Assembly (NCBI GenBank): GCA_003487805.1
Contig: DNNE01000042.1
Location: 1 to 17,616, forward strand
Source: Blastocatellia bacterium
GTDB taxonomy: Bacteria; Acidobacteriota; Blastocatellia; Pyrinomonadales; Pyrinomonadaceae
DNA length: 17,616 nucleotides
Direction: 5' to 3'
In this document: positions 1-6,798 of the stretch, one piece after another
Layout of the letters: each line of letters begins with the position of its first letter
Numbering within the stretch: position 1 is the stretch's first letter
Program-made: the position numbers and the translations under genes
Notes under the pieces: model-generated
The model's database searches: none
What the model was told of the DNA's origin: nothing
Seen by the model: only the letters and a program-made list of their open reading frames with translations

Positions 1-1461
1 TTTGAAACGATCATGGTCAACTGTAATCCGGAAACCGTCTCGACGGATTACGACACCTCCGATCGTTTGTATTTCGAGCCGCTGACCTTCGAAGACGTCA
101 TGAACATCGTCGATGTCGAGAAACCAACCGGCGTCATTGTTCAGTTCGGCGGTCAGACCCCACTGAATCTGGCGATGCGTCTGCATGAATCCGGCGTGCC
201 CATCATCGGCACTTCACCAGACTCGATCGACCTGGCGGAAGATCGAAAACGCTTTGGCGCCCTGTTGAATGAACTAGGAATTCCGCAACCTGAAAATGGC
301 ACCGCAACTTCAATCGAAGGAGCGCGCGAAGCTGCGAATCGAATTGGCTATCCGGTCCTTGTCCGCCCAAGCTATGTCCTGGGTGGCCGCGCGATGGCGA
401 TCGTTTACGACGAAAACACTCTGGACGACTACATGCGTACCGCGGTTGACTTCTCGCATGATCGACCAGTCTTGATTGATAAATTTCTCGAGCAAGCTCC
501 CGAGTTCGACGTCGACGCACTCGCCGACGACAGCGCCTGCGTCATCGCGGGCATTCAGGAACACATCGAAGAAGCCGGAATTCACTCAGGTGATTCGTCA
601 TGCGTGCTGCCGCCCGTGCGGATCGCTGAAGAGCATCTTGAGACGATGCGTCACTACACTCGCAGGCTAGCGAAGGCTCTGGCTGTCAAAGGCCTGATGA
701 ATATTCAATTCGCTATCAAAGACGATCGCGTCTATGTGCTGGAAGTAAATCCGCGCGCCTCACGCACAGTTCCCTTTGTCTCGAAAGCGACGGGAGTTCC
801 CCTGGCGCGCATTGCCGCGGTCGTCATGGCCGGAACGAAGCTGAAAGATTTTGGTTTGCCGGATGAGCTGCGAGTCGATCGCTTTTACATCAAGTCGCCG
901 GTCTTCCCTTTTCGGAAATTTCCCGGCGTCGATCCGGTTCTGAGCCCGGAGATGCATTCAACCGGCGAAGTGATGGGCATCGGTGAGACTTTCGGCGAAG
1001 CTTACGCAAAGGCGATGATCGGGGCGGGCACTGAGCTGCCGCAAAAAGGAACGGCCTTTATCAGTGTGAACCAGATCGATAAGGGACAAGCAGTTGTGCT
1101 GGCGCGGCGTCTCTCGCGTCTCGGTTTTGAGTTGATGGCCACGGTCGGAACAGCCGCACGCCTGCGCGAAGTTGGCCTTGAGTGTGCGACAGTTTTCAAA
1201 GTTAACGAAGGCCGTCCGAACGTCGCCGATCACATCAAGCAGGGTGAGATCGCCATCGTCATCAACACGCCGCTTGGCCGCGCCTCGCATTATGACGAGC
1301 AAGCGATTCGCCGCGCTGCGCTGCAATACAACGTGCCGTGCGTGACCACCATGACCGGCGCGCAGGCGCTGGTTGAGGCACTCGCCTCGCGAATGGATGG
1401 AAAAGAAATTAGCGTGCATCCGTTGCAGGAGTTGCATGCAGTGAGTGCATCAGCGAAATGA
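1..1461 (+). CDS. carB: Carbamoyl-phosphate synthase large subunit, C-terminal part (5' end off window)
   Basis: The reading frame is open from base 1, and 486 residues are visible before TGA. CarB uses ATP, bicarbonate and glutamine-derived ammonia to make carbamoyl phosphate in the cytoplasm for pyrimidine and arginine synthesis. The visible part begins in the second (carbamoyl-phosphate) half with the family signature VNCNPETVSTDYDTSDRLYF, then GVIVQFGGQTPLNLA. It continues through the ATP-grasp fold (YPVLVRPSYVLGGRAM, and EVNPRASRTVPFVSK in the metal/ATP site). The last ~130 residues are the MGS-like allosteric domain (FISVNQIDKGQAV, VNEGRPNVADHIKQG, TPLGRASHYDE). Compared with the ~1070-residue family, roughly the first 590 residues lie upstream of the window. 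The 3' end looks intact. A perfect inverted repeat follows the stop within 5 bp and may help end transcription, although it has no T-run. Confidence 0.97.
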   Translation, partial: FETIMVNCNPETVSTDYDTSDRLYFEPLTFEDVMNIVDVEKPTGVIVQFGGQTPLNLAMRLHESGVPIIGTSPDSIDLAEDRKRFGALLNELGIPQPENGTATSIEGAREAANRIGYPVLVRPSYVLGGRAMAIVYDENTLDDYMRTAVDFSHDRPVLIDKFLEQAPEFDVDALADDSACVIAGIQEHIEEAGIHSGDSSCVLPPVRIAEEHLETMRHYTRRLAKALAVKGLMNIQFAIKDDRVYVLEVNPRASRTVPFVSKATGVPLARIAAVVMAGTKLKDFGLPDELRVDRFYIKSPVFPFRKFPGVDPVLSPEMHSTGEVMGIGETFGEAYAKAMIGAGTELPQKGTAFISVNQIDKGQAVVLARRLSRLGFELMATVGTAARLREVGLECATVFKVNEGRPNVADHIKQGEIAIVINTPLGRASHYDEQAIRRAALQYNVPCVTTMTGAQALVEALASRMDGKEISVHPLQELHAVSASAK

Positions 1462-1465
1462 TTTC

Positions 1466-1524
1466 CTCTGTGTCCTCTGTGGGTTAATAATACGATGATG
1501 GAATTCACCACAGAGGACACAGAG
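1466..1524. repeat. Inverted repeat, 'CTCTGTG' family (carB-mogA gap)
   Basis: The arm CTCTGTGTCCTCTGTGG at 1466-1482 is matched perfectly (17/17) by its reverse complement CCACAGAGGACACAGAG at 1508-1524, with a 25-base loop. Each arm is itself a tandem of a 9 bp word (CACAGAGGA, CACAGAGAA). The structure fills almost the whole gap between carB and the next gene, and the right arm ends 11 bases before the start codon. It is not a classical terminator because no T-run follows. Strong RNA or cruciform pairing is plausible. Confidence 0.85.
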
Positions 1525-1535
1525 AACACTAAGCA

Positions 1536-2033
1536 ATGAGCCAAATTCGCGTAGTTGTGATCACTGTCAGCGACGCTTGCTCCGCAGGCGAGCGCGAAGA
1601 CAAATCTGGCGAAGCTCTGGTCGAGTTGCTTACCGAACTCGGCGCGGAGATTGTCGCGAAGGTTATCGTCAACGACGATCTCGAACCGCTCGCGCACAAA
1701 CTGCGCGCCTACGCCGATCTCAAACATGTCAATCTAATAGTGACTACCGGTGGCACTGGCTTTGGTCATCGCGACAACACTCCCGAAGCGACCCTGCAAG
1801 CGATTGAACGCGAAGCGCCCGGCCTCGCCGAAGCGATGCGGATTGAGACTCTCAAGAACACTCCGATGGCGATGATCTCGCGCGGCGTCTGCGGCCTGAG
1901 ATCAGGCACGCTGATCGTAAACCTCCCCGGCTCACCCAAAGCCGTGCGCGAAAGCTTTGAAGTGATCAAGCCCGTCCTGAATCACGCGATCGATTTGCTT
2001 GGAGGTCGGACCCGGCACGATGAAAATAAATGA
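1536..2033 (+). CDS. mogA: MogA/MoaB family molybdenum cofactor biosynthesis protein
   Basis: This is a 165-residue single-domain protein of the MoCF-binding (MoaB/Mog) fold. Family members adenylylate molybdopterin before molybdate insertion, in the cytoplasm. Visible signatures are VVVITVSDACSAGEREDKSG at residues 5-24, the ligand-binding loop TTGGTGFGHRDNTPEAT near 70-86 (the GGTG and D-x-TPE elements are intact), and GLRSGTLIVNLPGSPKAVRE near 129-148. The length fits MogA/MoaB rather than the larger two-function MoeA or Cnx1. The ATG at 1536 is the only sensible start. Its upstream region is the right arm of an inverted repeat, so the Shine-Dalgarno is weak (AGAG about 11 bases upstream). 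No other Moco gene lies in the window, so context does not decide between MogA and MoaB. The family assignment is firm and the symbol less so. Confidence 0.88.
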   Translation: MSQIRVVVITVSDACSAGEREDKSGEALVELLTELGAEIVAKVIVNDDLEPLAHKLRAYADLKHVNLIVTTGGTGFGHRDNTPEATLQAIEREAPGLAEAMRIETLKNTPMAMISRGVCGLRSGTLIVNLPGSPKAVRESFEVIKPVLNHAIDLLGGRTRHDENK

Positions 2034-2054
2034 CTCGCTTTTCGCGAATTCACT

Positions 2055-2124
2055 GATTCGTTTCGTGTGAATTCGTGGTTTCGTTCTGTCAGACGTGTGT
2101 AACCACTAACTCACACGAACGATC
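2055..2124. repeat. Inverted repeat, 'TTCGTGTGA' family, copy 1
   Basis: The left arm at 2055-2080 contains TTCGTGTGAATTCGTGGTT. The right arm at 2101-2124 (AACCACTAACTCACACGAAC and onwards) is its imperfect reverse complement, with a ~20-base loop. The arm is two ~10 bp words in tandem (TTCGTGTGAA, TTCGTGGTTT). Closely related pairs lie at 6674-6740 and around 11512-11595. It sits just after the mogA stop. Confidence 0.75.
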
Positions 2125-2150
2125 ACGAACAGAAAGCCGCGACAATTTTG

Positions 2151-2179
2151 TTGACACTCGAACACCAATCATCAAGAAT
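2151..2179 (+). promoter_or_regulatory. Candidate sigma70-type promoter for the deacylase gene
   Basis: A perfect -35 hexamer TTGACA (2151-2156) is followed after 17 bases by AAGAAT (2174-2179), a 4/6 match to the -10 consensus. It lies in the gap between mogA and the PagL-like gene, downstream of the inverted repeat, and would give a ~75-base leader. The -10 is weak, so this remains a candidate. Confidence 0.4.
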
Positions 2180-2259
2180 GCGTCGCGAAAGTTAAATCGC
2201 TAATGGCCTCGCCCTCGCACGATGGGGCCACAATCTTAGATTCCAAACCGGAGTGAGAA

Positions 2260-2940
2260 ATGAATGATCATCCTCGCACGCTTACCCTTCTCGTCAGGTC
2301 AGCGTTGTTGCTGCTCGCATTCTTCTCGAGCATCTCGGCCCAAACGCCCGACTCCTCGACTAAATCTCAATCAACCAGCGAAGGAATTCAAAAACGCGAT
2401 AACGAATGGGGAGTCTGGGGCAGCATGTCTTTCAATTCGACAACGCTGATTGGCAAGACGCCTGACGCGAAGTTTGGCAACATTGGTTTGCGATACGGAC
2501 GAGTACTCAAGACGAGCAAGACAGTCGCCTTCGAATGGACCATCGACGTCATTCCGGTGTCAGTACTCTCAAACCCGCGGCCGGAAGTTACGACTGCAGG
2601 ACCAGGATTCACAATCACCTCACTGGTTCGTCACAGCGTCTATGGTTTCGGCGCGGCGCCGATCGGTTTGAAATTCAACTTTCGCCGCAACCGCCGCGTT
2701 CAACCATTCGGTCAGGCCACCGGCGGATTTCTCTACTTCAACAGACAAGCTCCGGTAAACGACTCGTCGCGCTTCAACTTCACCTTCGATTTCAGCGGCG
2801 GCGTGCAAATCGTGAACAGCAATCACCGCTCATTCACGATCGGCTACAAGTACCAACACATTTCGAATGGTTACACGGGAACCTTCAATCCGGGCGTGGA
2901 TGTGCAGATGGTCTTTGCGGGGTTTTCGATTTTTAAGTGA
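2260..2940 (+). CDS. PagL-like acyloxyacyl hydrolase / lipid A 3-O-deacylase, outer membrane
   Basis: The 226-residue product has a signal peptide (hydrophobic core ~residues 9-22, likely cut SISA|Q after Ala27) followed by a beta-barrel-like chain of alternating strands. The C-terminus YKYQHISNGYTGTFNPGVD carries the PagL hallmark H-x-S-N. PagL removes the 3-O acyl chain of lipid A in the outer membrane with a His/Ser/Glu triad. Here His200 and Ser202 are followed 12 residues later by Asp214, exactly where the spacing of the Pseudomonas enzyme (126/128/140) puts its Glu, so the acid appears to be Asp. The chain ends in FSIFK, a phenylalanine-rich strand as expected for a barrel. The Shine-Dalgarno GGAGTGAG sits 5 bases before ATG. 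The next gene starts 16 bp after the stop, so the two may be co-transcribed. The family call is good; activity on this organism's lipid A is inferred. Confidence 0.78.
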   Translation: MNDHPRTLTLLVRSALLLLAFFSSISAQTPDSSTKSQSTSEGIQKRDNEWGVWGSMSFNSTTLIGKTPDAKFGNIGLRYGRVLKTSKTVAFEWTIDVIPVSVLSNPRPEVTTAGPGFTITSLVRHSVYGFGAAPIGLKFNFRRNRRVQPFGQATGGFLYFNRQAPVNDSSRFNFTFDFSGGVQIVNSNHRSFTIGYKYQHISNGYTGTFNPGVDVQMVFAGFSIFK

Positions 2941-2956
2941 GGTGAGGGTTTCTCTC

Positions 2957-5900
2957 ATGAGCGCTAATAAGAAACTGTTCCTGTCTGCGGTAAGCAGCGA
3001 GTTTGAATCGTATCGACAACTGCTGGCAGGCGACCTGAAGAGACCTACGCTTGACGTGGCAGTGCAGGAAGACTTTTTCGTCTCTGGCGGATCTACCCTC
3101 CAGAAACTCGATGACTACATCAAGGCTTGCGATGGCGTCGTTCATTTGATTGGAAAAGCAACTGGGGCGGCCGCTGAAGTCGTGGCGGTACGGTCTCTGC
3201 TAGAGCAATACCCGGACTTCGCTGAACGACTGCCGGCGCTGACCGACAGCTTGAAACAACACGATCCCGGATTCTCTTATACGCAGTGGGAAGCATATCT
3301 GGCGATCTATCACAAACGTCCGATCTTCATCTACCGGCCCAACGACTTCGAACTGAAAGAACTAAGCTGTCCTCGCGAAGCCCGCTTTGTCTATGACGCG
3401 GCTCGGGACAAGTCTCAACAAGAACATTATCAACGCATCTCTGAGTTGGGACGGGATCGCGGTTTGTTTCTCAATCAAGAACGTCTCAGTTCCGCCGTGC
3501 TCCGCGACCTGGTCGAAATTCTTCCACGACTCGAATCCCGAATTGAGGTTCCGCCCACCAAGCTTCGCCATACTGCTGAAGTGTTGATTGGCCGCGACGA
3601 AGAATTGACGATGCTGGACGAGGCTTGGAACGATCCGCACAAGAATGTTGTGGTCGTTCGCGGTAAAGGTGGCGAAGGCAAGACATCGCTGGTAGCCAGC
3701 TGGATGGCCGAACTCGCGATGAAGGATTGGCGGGGCGCCGAATGCGTCTTTGACTGGTCCTTTTACAGCCAGGGGACGAGGGACAAGGGTACCGCCTCGG
3801 CGGAAACATTCATCGTCGCGGCCCTCGAGTTCTTTGGCGATGCCGATCCAAACCGCGGCGCCTTTGAAGAACGCGCAGCTCGGCTGGCGCAACTTGTCGG
3901 GTCAAAGCGTTGTCTACTCGTACTCGATGGTTTGGAGCCGTTGCAGTATCCGCCGGGGCCGATGCACGGCCAGTTCACCGACAAAGGTATGGCCGCTCTG
4001 TTGAGGGGACTCGCCGGTCAGAATGCGGGCCTATGCGTCGTGACGACTCGTGAAAAAGTGGATGAAATCAAACAACACTACCGCAAGTCGGCTATCGATC
4101 ACCCGCTGGAATTTCTTTCGCCACTCGCCGGCGCGGCGCTGTTGCACTATGCCGGGGCACAGCGAGCCGGTGAGAAAAAGATCGCAGCTGATGACAAGGA
4201 ACTGCAACAAGCCAGCATCGAGGTACATGGTCACGCGTTGACGTTGTTCCTGATTGGGCAATACCTGAAGCTGACCGAAGATAGGGACATCCGCCGACGC
4301 GACCGCATGAAGCTGGCAGACGCGGAAGCGGAATATAAGAACGATGCGACCCGGCCTTATGGACACGCCTTCAAAGCAATCGAAGCTTACGAAAAATGGT
4401 TTGAGACAGGCGATGAGCAAGCGAAGCCACAGTTAGCGGTTCTCCGTCTACTCGGACTCTTCGACCGTCCCGCGTCGGAAGGCTGCCTGAAGGCCTTGCG
4501 GGCCGAACCAAAGATTTCCGGACTGAACGATGCGCTGGCCGGCGGTTCGGACAAGAACTGGAACATCGCGCTCAGCCGGCTACAGGAAATCAATCTCGTC
4601 GGTATCAAGGATGATGATTCGGTCGATTGCCACCCACTGATTCGTGAGTACTTCGCGGTGCAATTGAAGACAAAACAGCCGAAGGCGTGGCGGGCCGGGC
4701 ATAAGCGGCTCTACGAGTATCTCCGCGATAGCACGCACGAAGGTGATGAGCCAACGCTTGAAGACCTCCAGCCGCTCTACCAAGCCGTGGCCCACGGCTG
4801 CCAAGCGGGGTTGCAGCAGGAGGCGTGTGACGATGTTTTTATACGGCGCATTTGGCACGGAACGGGAAGTAATGGCTTCTACACGACAAGGAAGCTTGGA
4901 GCAATTGCCACTGACTTAGTGGCTCTCGCCTATTTCTACAAGACTCCGTGGCGACAAGTGAGCCCTACATTCGCAGAACCAATGCAAGCCTCTTTGATGG
5001 GGGTGACCGCTTATCGATTACGCGCATTGGGCCGGCTGAAAGAGGCCTCAGAGCCGATGCGAGCAGGGCTGGAAAGCCGCGTCAAACTAGAAAGCTGGGA
5101 ACATGCCGCGGTGGAAGCCAGCAACCTGAGCGAGCTGGAGCTGACTATGGGCGAGGTGGCCGGGGCGGTGGGGGACGCCGAGAGGTCCGTGACCTACGCC
5201 GACCGCAGCGGCGATCCATGGCAAAAAATCGGACGCCGCGTTGCACTCGCAAACGCAAGGAATCATCTTGGATTTACGGAGGATGCACGTACTGGTTTTG
5301 CTGAGGCAGAGACGATATTTAAAACACAAACGAGCAACCGCGATTGTCTCGTTGGAGCATGGGGTGTTCATTATTGCGACTTCCTGCTCGCCCCATCGGA
5401 GATTGCCGCGTGGCAGTTGGTTCAGAAACTCGAGATCAGCGGCCAGAGGTCAGCATTGATTGAGGAATGCCGTGCCGTCTCCCAGCGTGCGGCTAAAATG
5501 CTCCAGTGGGCCGAGCTCACTGACGCAGCCATCTTTGAAATCGCTCTCGACCACCTCACGCTGGGCCGCGCCGCCTTATATGAGCGGATGCTATCCGGCT
5601 CGTCACTTGTCACCTGTCACTCGTTACTTGCTGACGCAGTCAGCGGCCTTCGCCGCGCCGGCCAACAATTCATGCTTCCCCGCGGCCTCTTCACCCGCGC
5701 TTGGCTGCGAAGTCAAGGGGGCCAGCAAACTGGACGCGAAAGTGCGCAAGAAGATCTCGACGAAGCTTGGGAAATTGCCGAACGCGGGCCAATGCGACTT
5801 CACCTGGCGGACATTCATCTCTATCGAGCGCGGTTGTTTCATGCGGTGAAGCCTTATCCGTGGGACAAGTTTCCCGATGGCTCCGAAGGGCGTGGGCCGA

Positions 5901-6004
5901 AAGATGATCTCGCTGATGCGCGCAAGCTGATCGAGCGGTGTGCTTACTGGAGGCGCAAGGAAGAGCTTGAAGATGCGGAAGAGGCGTCGAAGAATTGGAA
6001 GTAG
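2957..6004 (+). CDS. DUF4062 - STAND NTPase - helical-repeat protein (NLR-like)
   Basis: A 1015-residue multidomain protein. Residues ~5-140 match the DUF4062 type (KLFLSAVSSEFESYR, VQEDF, LDDYIKACDGVVHLIG, YTQWEAYLAIYHKRPIFIY), a domain often found at the N-terminus of signalling NTPases. A STAND/NB-ARC-like ATPase follows: Walker A GKGGEGKT at 236-243, Walker B LLVLDGLE at 320-327, sensor TTRE at 363-366 and the winged-helix motif HPLIREYF at 559-566. Residues ~600-1015 are helical, TPR-like repeats (ALGRLKEASEPMRAGLES, GFTEDARTGFAEAETIF, LPRGLFTRAWLR, MRLHLADIHLYRARLF), expected to sense a ligand. The ATG at 2957 was chosen because GAGGTGAGGG lies ~8 bases upstream and the DUF4062 motif starts at once; a longer open frame back to 2867 overlaps the previous gene. 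Such architectures sense and respond to invaders or stress, but the trigger and output are unknown. A 7 bp tandem repeat lies inside the coding sequence near residues 882-891. Confidence 0.85.
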   Translation: MSANKKLFLSAVSSEFESYRQLLAGDLKRPTLDVAVQEDFFVSGGSTLQKLDDYIKACDGVVHLIGKATGAAAEVVAVRSLLEQYPDFAERLPALTDSLKQHDPGFSYTQWEAYLAIYHKRPIFIYRPNDFELKELSCPREARFVYDAARDKSQQEHYQRISELGRDRGLFLNQERLSSAVLRDLVEILPRLESRIEVPPTKLRHTAEVLIGRDEELTMLDEAWNDPHKNVVVVRGKGGEGKTSLVASWMAELAMKDWRGAECVFDWSFYSQGTRDKGTASAETFIVAALEFFGDADPNRGAFEERAARLAQLVGSKRCLLVLDGLEPLQYPPGPMHGQFTDKGMAALLRGLAGQNAGLCVVTTREKVDEIKQHYRKSAIDHPLEFLSPLAGAALLHYAGAQRAGEKKIAADDKELQQASIEVHGHALTLFLIGQYLKLTEDRDIRRRDRMKLADAEAEYKNDATRPYGHAFKAIEAYEKWFETGDEQAKPQLAVLRLLGLFDRPASEGCLKALRAEPKISGLNDALAGGSDKNWNIALSRLQEINLVGIKDDDSVDCHPLIREYFAVQLKTKQPKAWRAGHKRLYEYLRDSTHEGDEPTLEDLQPLYQAVAHGCQAGLQQEACDDVFIRRIWHGTGSNGFYTTRKLGAIATDLVALAYFYKTPWRQVSPTFAEPMQASLMGVTAYRLRALGRLKEASEPMRAGLESRVKLESWEHAAVEASNLSELELTMGEVAGAVGDAERSVTYADRSGDPWQKIGRRVALANARNHLGFTEDARTGFAEAETIFKTQTSNRDCLVGAWGVHYCDFLLAPSEIAAWQLVQKLEISGQRSALIEECRAVSQRAAKMLQWAELTDAAIFEIALDHLTLGRAALYERMLSGSSLVTCHSLLADAVSGLRRAGQQFMLPRGLFTRAWLRSQGGQQTGRESAQEDLDEAWEIAERGPMRLHLADIHLYRARLFHAVKPYPWDKFPDGSEGRGPKDDLADARKLIERCAYWRRKEELEDAEEASKNWK
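5602..5629 (+). repeat. Four heptanucleotide repeats inside the STAND coding sequence
   Basis: Four imperfect 7 bp units run head to tail: GTCACTT, GTCACCT, GTCACTC, GTTACTT. They encode roughly SLVTCHSLL within the helical-repeat half of the STAND protein. The frame is kept through the tract. Because 7 is not a multiple of 3, gain or loss of a unit would shift the frame. The look is that of short tandemly repeated repetitive elements, otherwise intergenic. Confidence 0.7.
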
Positions 6005-6006
6005 TT

Positions 6007-6110
6007 CAGCCGCGGATGAACGCAGATCGACGCGGATTAAAGCAAAAACAAATTAGGCGCAGTCTTGTGCTTATATTCTGATCTGCGTGATCCGCGTTAA
6101 TCCGCGGCTG
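6007..6110. repeat. Inverted repeat, 'CGCGGATNAA' family, after the STAND gene
   Basis: The left arm at 6007-6040 is CAGC plus three exact decads: CGCGGATGAA, CGCAGATCGA, CGCGGATTAA. The right arm at 6080-6110 reads, on the other strand, CAGCCGCGGATTAACGCGG and continues with an ATC/ACGC word, so the arms match closely over about 22 bases. The loop is ~39 bases. It starts 3 bases after the STAND stop codon and could fold into a long transcript hairpin, though without a T-run. Confidence 0.8.
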
Positions 6111-6152
6111 ATTTTTCCGGGCTTGCATCCTTCGCTACTCCAAAACTCTTCA

Positions 6153-6182
6153 TTGACTTTGATCTCGCGCGCCACTTAATAT
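6153..6182 (+). promoter_or_regulatory. Candidate sigma70-type promoter for nuoA
   Basis: TTGACT (6153-6158) and TAATAT (6177-6182) are 18 bases apart, five-sixths and four-sixths matches to the -35 and -10 consensus. The start point would be near 6189, giving a ~57-base leader before nuoA. It lies between the inverted repeat and nuoA, the expected place for a new transcription unit. Confidence 0.45.
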
Positions 6183-6245
6183 TTCGGCGTCAACGATTTT
6201 AGTGAAGCATTTCTGAAAAGCGCGGACGGGTTCTAAGCAACCAGG

Positions 6246-6659
6246 ATGATGTTCTTGCCACAAGCAACGACGACGCATACTGTCGGTGGACCATCGACGG
6301 CTTATCTGCCGGTGATGGTCTTTTTTGTTTTTGCGGTCGCCTTTCCGGTGTTGCCGCTGATCCTTGGTCGCTTTCTGCGGCCGGTGAAATATGGGAAGGA
6401 CAAGATGCGGCCGTACGAGTGCGGCATCGATCCGGAGACCGGAGCGCACGAACGATTCACGGTCCGTTACTACATCGTCGCGATGCTGTTTCTGATCTTC
6501 GATGTCGAGACGATTTTCCTTCTGCCCTGGGCAATCATCTTTATGGGCAGAGATTTTTCGTTCACGAAGTTCGCGCTCATCGAAATGTTTGTCTTCATCG
6601 GCATTCTGATCGTCGGATACTATTACGCTTGGCGCAAAGGCGCTCTAGAGTGGGCCTAG
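6246..6659 (+). CDS. nuoA: NADH-quinone oxidoreductase subunit A
   Basis: A 137-residue membrane protein of the complex I proton-pumping arm, which couples NADH oxidation to quinone reduction in the inner membrane. Three transmembrane segments are visible (about residues 20-42, 74-99 and 107-128). The family signatures are intact: RPYECGIDP at 55-63 in the loop that helps form the quinone site, and FDVETIFLLPWA at 85-96. The start is uncertain because two ATG codons are adjacent (6246 and 6249) and the only AGG lies immediately before the first, so there is no well-spaced Shine-Dalgarno. nuoB follows after an unusually long 139-base gap filled with repeats. Confidence 0.95.
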   Translation: MMFLPQATTTHTVGGPSTAYLPVMVFFVFAVAFPVLPLILGRFLRPVKYGKDKMRPYECGIDPETGAHERFTVRYYIVAMLFLIFDVETIFLLPWAIIFMGRDFSFTKFALIEMFVFIGILIVGYYYAWRKGALEWA

Positions 6660-6673
6660 CGTGAGTAGATTTA

Positions 6674-6740
6674 CTTCGTGTGACTTCGTGGTTCGCTCTT
6701 CCGCTCGTCGAAAAAGAACCAACCACGAAATCACACGAAG
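6674..6740. repeat. Inverted repeat, 'TTCGTGTGA' family, copy 2 (between nuoA and nuoB)
   Basis: The left arm CTTCGTGTGACTTCGTGGTT at 6674-6693 pairs with AACCACGAAATCACACGAAG at 6721-6740, 19 of 20 positions, with a 27-base loop. This is the best-conserved copy of the family in the window. It interrupts what is normally a tight nuoA-nuoB junction. Confidence 0.85.
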
Positions 6741-6758
6741 AGAATTGCAAGACAGAAT

Positions 6759-6793
6759 CACAAATCGGCAATTGGCAATCGCAAATCGGCAAT
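6759..6793 (+). repeat. Five-unit heptanucleotide tract just before nuoB
   Basis: Five 7 bp units can be read: CACAAAT, CGGCAAT, TGGCAAT, CGCAAAT, CGGCAAT. A 12-base word CAAATCGGCAAT recurs exactly at 6761 and 6782, 21 bases apart. The tract ends 5 bases before the nuoB ATG and occupies the place of its ribosome binding site. Confidence 0.75.
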
Positions 6794-6798
6794 AACTT

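Noticed and set aside
203..1437. Several minus-strand open frames across carB (for example 958-1437)
   Set aside because: They are antisense to a strongly conserved carB coding frame, show no recognisable motif and lack ribosome sites; they follow from the high GC codon pattern.
2867..2956. N-terminal extension of the STAND protein by 30 residues
   Set aside because: It overlaps the end of the deacylase gene, has no domain content, and a good Shine-Dalgarno precedes the ATG at 2957.
6007..6110. CRISPR array
   Set aside because: Only tandem 10 bp words and an inverted pair are present; there are no 25-35 base repeats with spacers and no cas gene.
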